64,000 nucleotides of DNA from Clostridium yunnanense (GCF_016595795.1 NZ_JAENHN010000010.1:1-64000), one strand, 5' to 3'; shown: positions 18,029 through 28,695, numbered from the stretch's first letter. Numbers and translations are program-made. Notes: generated by a model from the letters alone, not told the origin.

Positions 18029-19042
18029 TCATTTTCTAGGCATAGTTGAATTTCTTTCTATGAGTATAGGGTCATATACTTTTCTATCAAAAGTGTCTAT
18101 TCCACGTAATTTTTGAAGAAGAATTCTTATTGCATAGTCAGCCATTTCTTTTCGTGGTTGACGCATTGTTGTAATAGGAATGATATCTTTATTTATTAGA
18201 TTGTTTTCGTATGTAATATCATCAATACCTATTACAGAAATATCTTCAGGAACTTTTATGTTTCTTTCCTTACAAGCTCTGATAAATGCACTAGCTATTA
18301 TATCACTAAAACAAAAAACTGCAGTAAATTTATTGCTATCTATAAAATTTAAAGATGCCTGATAAGCTTCTTCGAAGGTATAGTTTCCTACTGCTATAAG
18401 AGATTCATCTTGAACTATATTGTTATCCTTTAAAGCTTTTATGTATCCATTCATTCTCTCTATAGAATGAATAAAAGATCTATTGGACATAATATGGCCG
18501 ATTCTTTTATGGCCAATGTTTATTAGATAGGAGGTAGCATCATACCCAGCTTGAAAATTATTGGTGATAACATGAGCAATTCCTGGAACGTCAATGTAGC
18601 CAAATAGAGAAACAATAGGGATATTGTTATCTATGAAGGCTTTTAACTCATTTTCGGTAATACGGAAGTTTCCAACAAAAACTACACCGTCCACTTTATC
18701 TTCAAGATCTTGAAGAATATCAAAATTGGGCTCAAGGCCGTAGGTAGTATTTAATCTACAAAATAACACTTTATAGCCAAGATGTTCGACTTTTTCAAAA
18801 ATGCTCTCAAGAGCAGGAAAATAAAAATAATCTGATATATGACACGAAGCTATCACACCTATTGTATTAGTGGTAGTTCTATTTTCTATCAAATTAGTAT
18901 TTGGCTTATAGTTGAGTTTTTTTGCTGCTTCCATAACCTTTTTTCGTGTTTCTTCACTTATTTTTTTATTTCCGTTCATTACTCTAGAAACGGTGCTGCT
19001 CGATACTCCAGCTTCTTTTGAAACATCAGATAATGTAACCAT
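18029..19042 (-). CDS. LacI-family transcriptional regulator
   Basis: 337 residues. The N-terminal LacI HTH is complete (TLSDVSKEAGVSSSTVSRVM) with the hinge helix KKLNYKPN, followed by a periplasmic-binding-like effector domain (about 60-335) with GVIAS, FSDIIA and GIDD motifs. It represses sugar-use genes until a sugar effector binds. It is transcribed in the same direction as, and downstream of, the secreted beta-1,3-glucanase gene, so control of that gene is the simplest inference. No operator was positively identified. Confidence 0.92.
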   Translation of the reverse strand: MVTLSDVSKEAGVSSSTVSRVMNGNKKISEETRKKVMEAAKKLNYKPNTNLIENRTTTNTIGVIASCHISDYFYFPALESIFEKVEHLGYKVLFCRLNTTYGLEPNFDILQDLEDKVDGVVFVGNFRITENELKAFIDNNIPIVSLFGYIDVPGIAHVITNNFQAGYDATSYLINIGHKRIGHIMSNRSFIHSIERMNGYIKALKDNNIVQDESLIAVGNYTFEEAYQASLNFIDSNKFTAVFCFSDIIASAFIRACKERNIKVPEDISVIGIDDITYENNLINKDIIPITTMRQPRKEMADYAIRILLQKLRGIDTFDRKVYDPILIERNSTMPRK

Positions 19043-19142
19043 TTAAATCCCTACTTTACATTTAAAATTATTTTTATATTAGTAAATGATAAACTATAAA
19101 TACCTATGAGTAAGTTTAAGAGTTATGTGTTTATTAATGAAA

Positions 19143-19172
19143 CTATTGGCACATTTTTATATGTACCAATAG
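19143..19172 (-). terminator. Hairpin after glucanase gene
   Basis: CTATTGGCACA pairs with TGTACCAATAG around an eight-base loop, 62 bases past the glucanase stop. It has only a weak T tail on the minus strand, so read-through into the LacI gene is possible. Confidence 0.55.
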
Positions 19173-19233
19173 CTTCAACAATTTTATTTACAACATTATA
19201 CCATATTATTGAATTTTATGGTTGTATAAACAG

Positions 19234-22200
19234 TTACTTTGTAAGTTCAAACCAATTAAGATTGAAGCCTCCACCACTAGCATAAACTCGTAAGGTTTGA
19301 GTGCCTGCGGTTAGAGTTACAGGAGATGAATTAATAGTGGTCCAAGTGTTATTAGTATTTACACCAGTAGTAGCTAGAATCGTATTTCCTAACTTCAATT
19401 GTATCTGCGCACCAGTGTTCCAACCATTTACTCTGTAGTTTAAATTATAAGATCCAGTACTTGGAATATTTATAGTATAATCCATCCAGTCACCTGTATC
19501 TATCCACCCTACATTCTGACCGCCATCTATATCGTTGCAGGCTTCTGTTCCTATATCACTCATTGCTGTATAGCTTTCTGCTTGGATTTTTAGTGATGTT
19601 GGTTGCGCATTTATAGTGATTATTGAAGATGCAATATCTGAATCTGTCATACCAGATTTATATGCTATTGCTTTAACTGTAGTTGTCTTAGATACTGTAA
19701 AGGCACCTGTATAAATTGTTCCATTAGTAGCTGAAGGAGTAGAGCCATCAGTGGTATATCTTATACTTGAACCTGAAGTACTATTGCTTATATTAACTGT
19801 TTGAGAGGTACTATAAGTACCAGTTGCAGGTGTGATTACAGGTGTAGAGAGCTTAGTACTATTTATTGCCGTGCCGTACGCTTCAAATTCCCATAAGGAA
19901 TAACCATATCCTGTTGTTCTTGCAGTTCCATACATCCGTACATATCTTCCTGTGTATGGAGTGGAGAAGGTTATATTTTCTATTCCTCCAGTTCCGCCAG
20001 TCTTTATATAGGCATCAGCCCAATTTGTATTATCATTAGAAACCTGAATCTTATAATCTTTTCCGGCAGCAGTTTCCCAGTTGAGTTTAGCCCCTGTAAG
20101 GTTATAACTTGAACCAAGATCTATTGATATCCACTGAGGATCACTATACTGAGATTCCCATCGGGTATTTATATTGCCATCAAAGGCGGCAGAGGCTGTA
20201 TTTCCACCAAGGATAGAGTAGGCGGTTGCGGTTTTATTTAATGCTAAGTTTGTGTTTGTAGGTGAAGTAGTAATTGTAATAGTAGAAGTTGAAATATCTG
20301 AATCTGTCATTCCTGATTTATAAGCTATAGCTTTTATAGTTGTAGTTGAAGATATAGTAATCGGAGCTGAATAAACCGTACCATTGGTTGATGAAGGCGT
20401 AGAGCCATCGGTAGTATATCTTATAGTTGCTCCAGAAGTATTATCAGTTATTGTAACTGTTTGAGAAGTTACATAGGTGCCAGTAGTTGGTGTTATCGCT
20501 GGTATAGATACCTTATCCTTTACTGAAATCACGTAGTTAACACTAGTTGAGTTAGAATCATTCATAAGCTCTTTAAATCCTTTAGCTTTTAAGGTAGTAT
20601 TTTGAGATACGTTTATTGCTCCTGTATATTTTTGTGAAGAAGCATTAGGTTCTGTTCCATCTGTGGTGTACCTAATAGTTGCTCCTGGTGTCTGAGATGA
20701 AATCTCAACTAACTGTGCAGAGCTATAAGTTCCACTAGCAACGCTAAAGGTAGGTGCAGAAACTTGTCCGTTTGCAGCAGGAGGTTGAATACCGTTTTTA
20801 GGATCAGCCACTACTGTTTTCATAGAAGGGACTGTTACTGTACCAACTATATTGCCAGTAGTATCTCTAAATACAACATATTGAGTTGTGCTAGTTGGGT
20901 TCCATATATTAACCGTATACTTTCCATTTTTAACAAAAGCCTGATAAGTGGTCCAGTTAGATGACCATATATCTGAGGTACGAGTTCCGAAGGCATCCAT
21001 GGCGTGAATAAACCAGTAGGTGTTTGGCCATTCCTTTTGTCCATTAGCATCGTCGGCTGCAATCTTAGAAGGATCCCATTTTGCTATAGTAGCAGTTGGA
21101 TCACTCAAGGCTTCAAAAGGCCAGATAACATGATACCAACCATTTTCAGCTCCACCTTTGTCTTTTACAAATGAATCGTAAGTTCTTTTTGCAGCAGCAG
21201 AATTTAAACCAAAGTATGACATATAAGGTGCTACTGGAAGCCAACCTATACCGTATATGCAGTTAGGATCAGTGGAAAAATAAGTACCGTAAACATTCTT
21301 ACTTCCCCAAACCTGACCTGCTACGCCATGAGTATAGTTAGCTGGGAAGCTATCTTGATCATAGTCGAACCAATAGTCTAATACGGATTTTGTTTCTACA
21401 GTATATACCCACATACCTGCATCTCTGTATTGAGCATTATTAGTAAGAACACCCCACAAATATTCACCTGCATATGCAAATAATGCTTCTGAGGTAGCTT
21501 CTTGATTATTTCCATCATAGCTATCTCCATAACCACCGGCCCAAGATACACCTTCATAAGGGTCAAAGGCTCTTACATATGGATACATAGAATCATTGCG
21601 GGAAGGATTTCCTATATCTTTTATAAGCTCTTCAACCATGCCTCCATAATCGTTCAAGTAATCTTTATCATAGGAAGCCAAAATGGCAGATGCATAAATG
21701 AAATATCCCCATACATAGTGATGATCAGACATCCATTTGGCCATACCATGATCTCCGCCATCACCTAGCATTGTACCCCATTCAGGAGAGTAATATAGGT
21801 AGTAAGGATAGTCGTTTGGATATCCACCACTATAAGTAAGCCAGTTAGTTAAGATTTTCTTTAAAATAGATAAAGACTTGTCACGTATTGCGGTTTCACC
21901 TAATTGATCAGCAATTAGAATAGCTTGACTTAATGGTTGAAGGTTTTTGCCTTCCCAGTAAGGATCGTCCCACATATAGTTGTTTTCAAGCATTGAATTT
22001 GTATTGTTAAGATAGCTTATAACATCTGCCTTATTGTAAGTGCTAGAATCTGAAGGAATACCAAACTGCGGTATTATTCCTGTGAATTTATCCTGCATAA
22101 AGAATGAGTTTCCCTCATGCACCTTCATCGTTCCTCTTATATAAGGATAAGTGTAGGAAGTTAGTGTTGTAGCCGAGGTAATGCTCTTCCACTGATTTGG

Positions 22201-24051
22201 GAGTAATGCTAATAAGGTATCTGAGGAGAAGCCGCTACGTTTTAATTGAGTTGTAGAATTATAAGTAGTAGTAACCATGCCAGTAGCGTCATCACACTTA
22301 AAAGTAGCTTTAGTATCTGTCACGAAAGCATATGCATGTTGATAGTAATAGTTTAAATTAGCATTAGAAGGAAGGGTAGCAATGGATAAATAATTTTCTC
22401 CGTTTCCAAGCTGAATAGTAAGTTTACTTCCTGTCTTTTTGAATACTGTTCCATTTGGAGCAAATATACCATAGGCTCTGATTTTTGTACTGTTATTGCA
22501 ATCAACGTTAGTAACTTCAACACCTAAATGATCTGCAGTTACTGTTGCACCATCAGATGCTAATATGGGGTTGTTCTTGTCATCAAAAAATCTTGTTGAA
22601 GCATTTAAAGTGATAAAAGGGGAGTTAGCATCTGTAAATTCATTGTATAGATAAGGGGAGCCTTTAACCATTGTTGTTTTCAGCTTAAAAGTATCATCAT
22701 CGCTTAGCACTGATCTTACAGAGTAATCTCCGTAACCATCAACTTTTGCAGACATTTTCATTGGATCTATATTGCTTGCCATAAGATAAAAGTCAGGTGC
22801 ACCGGCGGTACTTATAGTTTTTCCATCGGAACTTACAAAACCTGCTCCAGGATTCATGATGCTTAGACCTTGATCTGTATATTGAGTTCTAAAAGGTAGG
22901 GGAACTATGCCATCGCTTAAGCGTTTTATTAAGATTGATTGCCACCAGCCACCAGATGGAATAGGTGTTTTTAGATTTGCTGTTTTATATTCTGGATATA
23001 TAGGTGAGTAGCAGGTTATATCGTTTGTTTTATAACTACCAGCGCCAACACTAACAACCTTTGATACAGGCATGTCAGGTATATGAACAGCTGGAGTTGG
23101 ATCGCCATTAACGAAATCATATATTTCGAATTCGTATAAGGAATACCCAAAAGCTGTACCTCTTGCAAAACCATACATTCTGACGTAACGACCACTAGCC
23201 TTAACCTTTATAGTTTCCACACCACCTTGTCCATAAAGTTGGCGGTAAACAGTTTTCCAATTAGTGTTGTCATCTGAAACTTGTATATCGTAGGATTTTC
23301 CGTAGGCAGATTCCCAGCTTAACACAATAGTACCTATAGTATGAACGGTGCCGAGGTCTATGGATACCCATTGAGGATCCCATGACTCAGAGGACCATCT
23401 GCTAGTTACATCTCCATCGTTTACTTTTCTTGCGGATACTATATCAGGGGCAGTTGACCAACTAGGTACTTCCCAAGTAGATGCATTGGTAGGTTTATTT
23501 AAGGCAACGTTTACAGGGGCAGGTGGTTGAGGTGTAGTATAGTCACCATATACTTGAAATTCATATAGAGAGTAACCATAATCGGATAAAGCACGTTGTG
23601 TGCAGTATACACGAACATATCTACCTGTTCCAGATAAAGTTAAGTCGTTAACACCGCCTGTGCCTGAGGTTGTAGAATAGATTGATGTCCAAGTGTTGGC
23701 ATCGCTTGAGGTTTGTATTTGGAATGATTTTGCATAAGCGCCTTCCCAGCTTAGATATACGCGATTAATATTTGCAGTAGAGCCTAGATCTACGTAAATC
23801 CATTGAGGATCCATCTGCCATACACTGGCCCAGCGAGAATTGATATTTCCATCTACTGCTTTATCAGTGCTGTTAGAGCCTTCAGTAGAAGAAGCAAGTA
23901 CTGGTTTTCTGAGAGATAATAAAGGTGAGCCAGCAGCTTTTGCAATCTTTGGTGTGCCGCATATTACCATGGTCATAATCATGGTAAATACAATAGAAAA
24001 AGATAATATACTCCTAAATTTCTTTGCCTTTAGAGGCATAATCCGAAACAT
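19234..24051 (-). CDS. Secreted modular endo-beta-1,3-glucanase (GH81) with discoidin, CHB_HEX and CBM6 modules
   Basis: 1605 residues from ATG 24051, chosen for GGAGGG just upstream. In order: a signal peptide (to about residue 40, cut near AKAAG); two F5/8-type C (discoidin/CBM32-like) domains (about 45-170 and 180-315); a GH81 catalytic region (about 330-1050) with DHHYVWGYF and the GNNQEATSEA motif near 850 that carries the family's acidic residues; two CHB_HEX_C_1 repeats (IRYTTDGTEPN, IRYTTDGSTPS); a third discoidin domain; a third CHB_HEX repeat; and a C-terminal CBM6 (AESYTAMSDIGTEACNDIDG). It should cleave laminarin or fungal/callose beta-1,3-glucan outside the cell. It has no sortase or SLH anchor, so adhesion would come from its binding modules. 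Confidence 0.93.
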   Translation of the reverse strand: MFRIMPLKAKKFRSILSFSIVFTMIMTMVICGTPKIAKAAGSPLLSLRKPVLASSTEGSNSTDKAVDGNINSRWASVWQMDPQWIYVDLGSTANINRVYLSWEGAYAKSFQIQTSSDANTWTSIYSTTSGTGGVNDLTLSGTGRYVRVYCTQRALSDYGYSLYEFQVYGDYTTPQPPAPVNVALNKPTNASTWEVPSWSTAPDIVSARKVNDGDVTSRWSSESWDPQWVSIDLGTVHTIGTIVLSWESAYGKSYDIQVSDDNTNWKTVYRQLYGQGGVETIKVKASGRYVRMYGFARGTAFGYSLYEFEIYDFVNGDPTPAVHIPDMPVSKVVSVGAGSYKTNDITCYSPIYPEYKTANLKTPIPSGGWWQSILIKRLSDGIVPLPFRTQYTDQGLSIMNPGAGFVSSDGKTISTAGAPDFYLMASNIDPMKMSAKVDGYGDYSVRSVLSDDDTFKLKTTMVKGSPYLYNEFTDANSPFITLNASTRFFDDKNNPILASDGATVTADHLGVEVTNVDCNNSTKIRAYGIFAPNGTVFKKTGSKLTIQLGNGENYLSIATLPSNANLNYYYQHAYAFVTDTKATFKCDDATGMVTTTYNSTTQLKRSGFSSDTLLALLPNQWKSITSATTLTSYTYPYIRGTMKVHEGNSFFMQDKFTGIIPQFGIPSDSSTYNKADVISYLNNTNSMLENNYMWDDPYWEGKNLQPLSQAILIADQLGETAIRDKSLSILKKILTNWLTYSGGYPNDYPYYLYYSPEWGTMLGDGGDHGMAKWMSDHHYVWGYFIYASAILASYDKDYLNDYGGMVEELIKDIGNPSRNDSMYPYVRAFDPYEGVSWAGGYGDSYDGNNQEATSEALFAYAGEYLWGVLTNNAQYRDAGMWVYTVETKSVLDYWFDYDQDSFPANYTHGVAGQVWGSKNVYGTYFSTDPNCIYGIGWLPVAPYMSYFGLNSAAAKRTYDSFVKDKGGAENGWYHVIWPFEALSDPTATIAKWDPSKIAADDANGQKEWPNTYWFIHAMDAFGTRTSDIWSSNWTTYQAFVKNGKYTVNIWNPTSTTQYVVFRDTTGNIVGTVTVPSMKTVVADPKNGIQPPAANGQVSAPTFSVASGTYSSAQLVEISSQTPGATIRYTTDGTEPNASSQKYTGAINVSQNTTLKAKGFKELMNDSNSTSVNYVISVKDKVSIPAITPTTGTYVTSQTVTITDNTSGATIRYTTDGSTPSSTNGTVYSAPITISSTTTIKAIAYKSGMTDSDISTSTITITTSPTNTNLALNKTATAYSILGGNTASAAFDGNINTRWESQYSDPQWISIDLGSSYNLTGAKLNWETAAGKDYKIQVSNDNTNWADAYIKTGGTGGIENITFSTPYTGRYVRMYGTARTTGYGYSLWEFEAYGTAINSTKLSTPVITPATGTYSTSQTVNISNSTSGSSIRYTTDGSTPSATNGTIYTGAFTVSKTTTVKAIAYKSGMTDSDIASSIITINAQPTSLKIQAESYTAMSDIGTEACNDIDGGQNVGWIDTGDWMDYTINIPSTGSYNLNYRVNGWNTGAQIQLKLGNTILATTGVNTNNTWTTINSSPVTLTAGTQTLRVYASGGGFNLNWFELTK

Positions 24052-24578
24052 TTCTATTCCCTCCAATTATATTTATTTAATTATTATGCAATGTCCAAGT
24101 ACTGTGTTGAAATTAAGTAGAGTCAATTCTTAAAGTTGATAAAGATCAAAAATCCTCCTTTCATAAATAATTCAATAAGAAAAGTTAATGAATTTATGGA
24201 AAATATTTCATTTAGTAATTTCATTATATTGTATTGTGCATAGATTTGCAACGATATAAACATGTTTTTGTTTATTAGAAAATGATTGCATTAAATTATA
24301 TATTTTTGCACTAATTTGCATAAGGTGCTGAGCTGACATTAAGGCTAGGAGTTTATTGTTTTAGAAAAGCAGATATACATTTAAGTTAACTTAGTGCATA
24401 AATTACAATATTGTAATTTAAGATTTTAGCTAATTGTAATTTTAGTATTTTATGATAAAGGTATAGAAATTAGTTATCACTGTTAAATCGGTAGGATTTC
24501 TGTGAAAGAGAACAAAGTAATTATGTAAATTAGGTATATGAGACTTAGGAAGATAACATATATAATTTGGAGGTAATC
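24052..24578. other. Divergent promoter region between glucanase and ABC genes
   Basis: 527 very AT-rich bases. A partial left arm of repeat family B (GTGTTGAAATTAAGTAG) is near 24110. Neither a convincing cre site nor a LacI palindrome could be fixed. No gene is seen. Confidence 0.45.
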
Positions 24579-25262
24579 ATGGAGATATTAAGAGTTGAGA
24601 ATCTAACAAAAAAATATGGAAAGGGAAATAATGAAATTGCTGCATTAGATTGTGTGAATTTTTCAGTAAATAAGGGAGAGTTTCTAGCTATAGTTGGACC
24701 TAGTGGGTCGGGAAAAAGTACTCTACTTCATCTATTAGGAGGAGTGGATAACCCGACTTCAGGTAAGGTTTATATAGATGGTATAGACATATATGGATTA
24801 AAAGAAGAAGAACTATCTATATTAAGAAGGCGTAAGGTTGGTTTTGTTTTTCAGTTCTATAATTTAATACCTGTGCTTACAGCAGAAGAAAACATAACAA
24901 TGCCTGTATTATTAGATAATAGAAAGCCAGACAAAAAATATATAGAAGAAATTTTAGAGATTCTTGGAGTGAAAGATAGAAAAAATCACCTTCCGTCAGA
25001 GCTATCAGGGGGACAGCAACAGAGAGTATCAATTGGGAGAGCTTTGGCTAATAAACCTTCTATAATACTAGCAGATGAGCCAACAGGAAATCTAGATACG
25101 AAAAATTCCAAGGAAATAATGGAGCTTTTAAGATATTCGGTAAAGAAATATAACCAAACCTTGATACTTATAACTCATGATTTAAACATAGCTAAGATGG
25201 CTGATAGAGTTTTAACTATAGTTGATGGAAAGATTGTTAATAATGAGGTGATGAATATATGA
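24579..25262 (+). CDS. ABC transporter ATPase (MacB/LolD-like)
   Basis: 227 residues from ATG 24579, with TTGGAGG upstream; the in-frame TTG at 24567 is part of that site. It has Walker [10 protein letters not shown], signature LSGGQQQR, Walker B IILADEPTGNLDT and the H-loop LITHD, the hallmark set of the MacB/LolD/BceA class that works with FtsX-type permeases by mechanotransmission rather than classical transport. It overlaps the permease start by four bases and is the first gene of a four-gene unit with a two-component system, a layout seen for peptide-antibiotic sensing and resistance modules. Confidence 0.94.
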   Translation: MEILRVENLTKKYGKGNNEIAALDCVNFSVNKGEFLAIVGPSGSGKSTLLHLLGGVDNPTSGKVYIDGIDIYGLKEEELSILRRRKVGFVFQFYNLIPVLTAEENITMPVLLDNRKPDKKYIEEILEILGVKDRKNHLPSELSGGQQQRVSIGRALANKPSIILADEPTGNLDTKNSKEIMELLRYSVKKYNQTLILITHDLNIAKMADRVLTIVDGKIVNNEVMNI

Positions 25263-27778
25263 GAAAATATTCTGATATAACATCAAGGTACTTAAAAGAG
25301 CATAAGAAAAGGACCATATTAACTATCCTTGGAATAATAGTTTCTATAACTATGTTTTCGGCTATAGCCACAATATATTACAGTAGTATTAATGGTAGAA
25401 TTCAGCAGGTAAAAGATCAGTTTGGTAATTATGAGGCGAAATTTATTGACCTCAATAAGGATAAATTAGAAGTAATTAAGAACAATGCGCAGATAAGTTA
25501 CGGTGGAACGGAAGCAGATTTGGGGGAATTTTCATTTAAGTTAAACAGCAATGCAGAAAATAAGAAACTTCTTAATGTCATTGCTTATGATAAGGAAGCT
25601 TTTGATAGTGTATTTAAAGTAAAATTAGTGAATGGCAGATATCCTAAAGCTAAGGATGAAATAATAGTAGAAAATAGATTATATAAGCTTTTGAAAGAGA
25701 AAAATGATAATCTTTCTGTAATAGTAAATATAACTACTCAGGACGGAAAGATATTAGAAGAAGTTAAAAAATATACTGTTGTTGGAGCTTATGAGAACGA
25801 AAGAATTATGAAGAATGATTCGTATAGTGCTATCAGCTACTTAGATAAATTAGAGCAAGGAGAAAGCTATAATTACTATTCTACCTTAAAGGATAAAAAG
25901 AGTAAGATTAGTGTTGGCAGAGAAGTAGCAAAGGATTCAGATTGTAAGGTGGAATTTAATAATGACCTATTGTACTTATATGGACAAGGTGAGATTTCTA
26001 TGAGAAATGATGCACTGATAAAAATGTTTATTACCATAGTAACCTTTGTGGTTGTTTGTACAGTAGTTGTTATATATAATGCCTTCAATATATCTGTTGC
26101 TGAAAGAATAAAGCATTTTGGAATACTTAGATCCATTGGGGCAACTAAAAAGCAGATAAGAAGATTGGTGTTTAAAGAAGCAGCATTCATGAGTATAATA
26201 TCTATTCCAATAGGTATTATAGCAGGATACTTAGGTATATATATAACCTTTCTTGTGATAGGGGATATTGAAGAGATTATGGGTGGTAAGCCAACACTGT
26301 ATCCACAGGTTATAATATCAACTATAGTATTAGGAATAATTACTGTTTTTATTTCAGTACTTATACCAGCCATAAAAGCTTCAAAGGTCTCACCAATAGA
26401 GGCTGTTAGAGGTACTGCAACAGTTAAAAGAGAGAAGCTAAAGAGAAGAAGAGCGGTGCTAACAAAGCTATTATTTAAGTTTGAGGGGCAAGTTGCTTAT
26501 AAGAATATAAGAAGAAGCCCAAAGAAGTTTTGGATAACTATAGCCTCGCTTATGGTATCAATTATAATGTTTATTTTCTTCTCTAATTTTATAAGCTATA
26601 TTAAGATTACTACTGGAGAAATATATAAAGCTACTGTATTTGACTCTATGTTCTCAAAAAAAGGTGCAGAAGGCTTTAATGATAGCTTTGTAGATGAGAT
26701 TAAAAGCTATGATGGGGTAGGTGAAGTATTTAAAATGAACCTTACTCCAGCAACTATACCTGTTGACAAGGATAGAATAGATAATAATTATTGGAATAAG
26801 ACAGGACAAAAGGATCAACTAACACACTATAAGGAAAAGGCGTTGGTTTCTTCAGCAATAATAAGTTATGACGAGAATGCCTTTAAATATGTTAAGGATA
26901 AGCTTAAAGCAGGAAATCCAACTTATAATGACTTGAAAAATGGAGTTATAGTGATAAATACAAGTAAAGGAGTTTCATCAAAGGGGAAGATAACCTATAG
27001 TGATTTAACTAATTATAAAGTAGGAGATAAAATTAAGCTGCCAGATATTAATATTGACAAGTTAAATGGCGATAAGCTTCAAGAAGCAAAGATATTAGTT
27101 GATAAAGATAAATATACTGACTTCACAGTGGTTGGGGTAGTAGAGGAAGAGCCAGTATTTCATGAAACTTTAGTAAATAGTGTGATGTTTATTTTGTCTA
27201 ATGAAAACTATTCAAAGCTATTAAGTACTAAAGATTATAATAATATAGCTTTAAAATTTACCAATAAAGAAGCTAGTGAAAATTTATTTGATAAATTCTC
27301 TGCAAAAGCTGAAAGTTTAAATAGTGAATATAGTGACTTGTTTAAACAGATGGATAAGACGAGAAATTTATTGTTTCAAATATCAGTGTTAATTTACGGC
27401 TTTATAACACTAATAAGCCTTATAGGTATAGTTAATATAGTAAATATAATAACTATAAACCTTCTTGTAAGAAAGAGAGAATTCGCTATTTTTAAAGCCA
27501 TTGGAATGACAAAAAAACAATTTAGAAAGCTTGTTTTACTTGAAGGAACTTTGTATGGAATACTAGCTTCCATATTAGGTGTTATAGTTTCTTATGGTTT
27601 GGTAAAATGGCTCATGGCTCCTATGAATAATGTAATTGATGTAGCATATAAGCAAGATCCGTGGTCTTACATCCTTGGAATCCTTGGGGTCATAACAATA
27701 ACCTTCTTAGCAGCACTTATACCGCTGAGAAGATTAAATGATATGAATATTATGGAGAGCTTAAGGCTAGAAGAATAG
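25259..27778 (+). CDS. FtsX-family ABC permease, two-module
   Basis: 839 residues. It has an N-terminal membrane segment, an extracellular domain (about 45-245), a three-helix FtsX block (about 255-375), then a second membrane anchor (about 425-450), a second extracellular domain (about 460-680) and a final FtsX block (about 690-830). Both blocks carry the ERIKHFGILRSIGATKKQIR / REFAIFKAIGMTKKQFR type cytoplasmic loop that couples to the ATPase. The two-fold layout lets a single chain serve both halves of the transporter. Possible roles are peptide-antibiotic resistance or lipoprotein/peptide export. The substrate is not evident. Confidence 0.92.
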   Translation: MRKYSDITSRYLKEHKKRTILTILGIIVSITMFSAIATIYYSSINGRIQQVKDQFGNYEAKFIDLNKDKLEVIKNNAQISYGGTEADLGEFSFKLNSNAENKKLLNVIAYDKEAFDSVFKVKLVNGRYPKAKDEIIVENRLYKLLKEKNDNLSVIVNITTQDGKILEEVKKYTVVGAYENERIMKNDSYSAISYLDKLEQGESYNYYSTLKDKKSKISVGREVAKDSDCKVEFNNDLLYLYGQGEISMRNDALIKMFITIVTFVVVCTVVVIYNAFNISVAERIKHFGILRSIGATKKQIRRLVFKEAAFMSIISIPIGIIAGYLGIYITFLVIGDIEEIMGGKPTLYPQVIISTIVLGIITVFISVLIPAIKASKVSPIEAVRGTATVKREKLKRRRAVLTKLLFKFEGQVAYKNIRRSPKKFWITIASLMVSIIMFIFFSNFISYIKITTGEIYKATVFDSMFSKKGAEGFNDSFVDEIKSYDGVGEVFKMNLTPATIPVDKDRIDNNYWNKTGQKDQLTHYKEKALVSSAIISYDENAFKYVKDKLKAGNPTYNDLKNGVIVINTSKGVSSKGKITYSDLTNYKVGDKIKLPDINIDKLNGDKLQEAKILVDKDKYTDFTVVGVVEEEPVFHETLVNSVMFILSNENYSKLLSTKDYNNIALKFTNKEASENLFDKFSAKAESLNSEYSDLFKQMDKTRNLLFQISVLIYGFITLISLIGIVNIVNIITINLLVRKREFAIFKAIGMTKKQFRKLVLLEGTLYGILASILGVIVSYGLVKWLMAPMNNVIDVAYKQDPWSYILGILGVITITFLAALIPLRRLNDMNIMESLRLEE

Positions 27779-27813
27779 AGTAACTAAAAATATAAAAGTA
27801 AGAAATAAAATTT

Positions 27814-27871
27814 AACTTATGCATAGTCAAAGATACTGAGGTATTTTATATGCATAGGTTGAATTTTTTTA
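27814..27871 (+). terminator. Terminator after ABC permease
   Basis: AACTTATGCATA (27814-27825) pairs with TATGCATAGGTT (27849-27860), with TTTTTTT at 27864-27870. The regulator genes that follow therefore probably have their own promoter. Confidence 0.75.
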
Positions 27872-27993
27872 CATAAAACACAGTTAGTTGATATAATAAA
27901 GATATCATTGATTTAAAGTAGTTACTTCATTTTGAGAACTTATAAGATGTTTTTTACATGAGAAGTATGTTTTTAATGGGAAGGGAGATATAT

Positions 27994-28695
27994 ATGAATA
28001 TTTTACTTGTGGAAGATGATATGGCATTATCAATGGGGATGGAATATGCATTGAAAAAAGAAGAGTTCCAAGTTAAGGTATGCAAGAACCTTAAAGAATC
28101 AAGAATGCAATTTAGTGATGATATAGATATTATTTTGTTAGATATAATGCTGCCAGATGGGAATGGGTATGAGTTTTGTAAAGAGGTAAGAGAAAAGAGT
28201 AATGTACCTATAATATTTATGACCGCCTTGGAAGAGGAAAGTAATATTGTCATGGGATTAGATATAGGTGGAGATGATTACATAACTAAGCCAGTGAGGA
28301 TAAAAGAACTTGTATCTAGAATAAACGCAGTTATGAGGAGAAGAGGGCTAGAAAAAGAATCTGATAGTTCAAGACTAATATCTGGAGACATAATAGTGGA
28401 GCCTTTGAAGTGTAAGGTTTATGTAAATAAAGTAGAGGTTCAGCTTACTACTGCAGAGTATAAGCTTTTACTTCTTTTGATGGAGAACAAAGGAAATGTA
28501 TTACCAAGGAATACAATACTTGAAAAGCTTTGGGATTGTGATGGAAGCTTTGTAGATGGGAATACTTTAAATGTATATATAAAGAGGCTTAGAGAAAAGC
28601 TTGAGGAAGATATAAAAGCAAGTAGATATATAGAAACCATAAGAGGTTTTGGATATAGGTGGAAGGAAGAGGTAAGGAAGAATGGAGCTCTTTAA
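27994..28695 (+). CDS. OmpR-family response regulator
   Basis: 233 residues from ATG 27994 (AAGGGAG upstream; an earlier ATG in frame lacks one). It has a receiver domain with the acidic pair ED near residues 8-9, the phosphorylated Asp in LLDIMLPDG (about 51) and the conserved Lys in ITKP, then a winged-helix effector domain (about 130-230) ending in ETIRGFGYRW. It should control the adjacent ABC/FtsX genes. It overlaps the kinase gene by 14 bases. Confidence 0.95.
   Translation: MNILLVEDDMALSMGMEYALKKEEFQVKVCKNLKESRMQFSDDIDIILLDIMLPDGNGYEFCKEVREKSNVPIIFMTALEEESNIVMGLDIGGDDYITKPVRIKELVSRINAVMRRRGLEKESDSSRLISGDIIVEPLKCKVYVNKVEVQLTTAEYKLLLLLMENKGNVLPRNTILEKLWDCDGSFVDGNTLNVYIKRLREKLEEDIKASRYIETIRGFGYRWKEEVRKNGAL

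Noticed and set aside
19143-19160. TGGCAC near 19146 as a sigma-54 promoter
   Set aside because: No TTGC element at the right spacing; the bases belong to a hairpin after the glucanase gene.
20764-23000. Several 60-90-codon reading frames opposite the glucanase gene
   Set aside because: All lie inside a single 1605-codon gene with clear domains and have no supporting start sites.
24052-24578. Possible cre or LacI operator upstream of the glucanase (TTGCAACGATATAAAC region)
   Set aside because: It departs from the cre consensus at several fixed positions and is not a clear palindrome.
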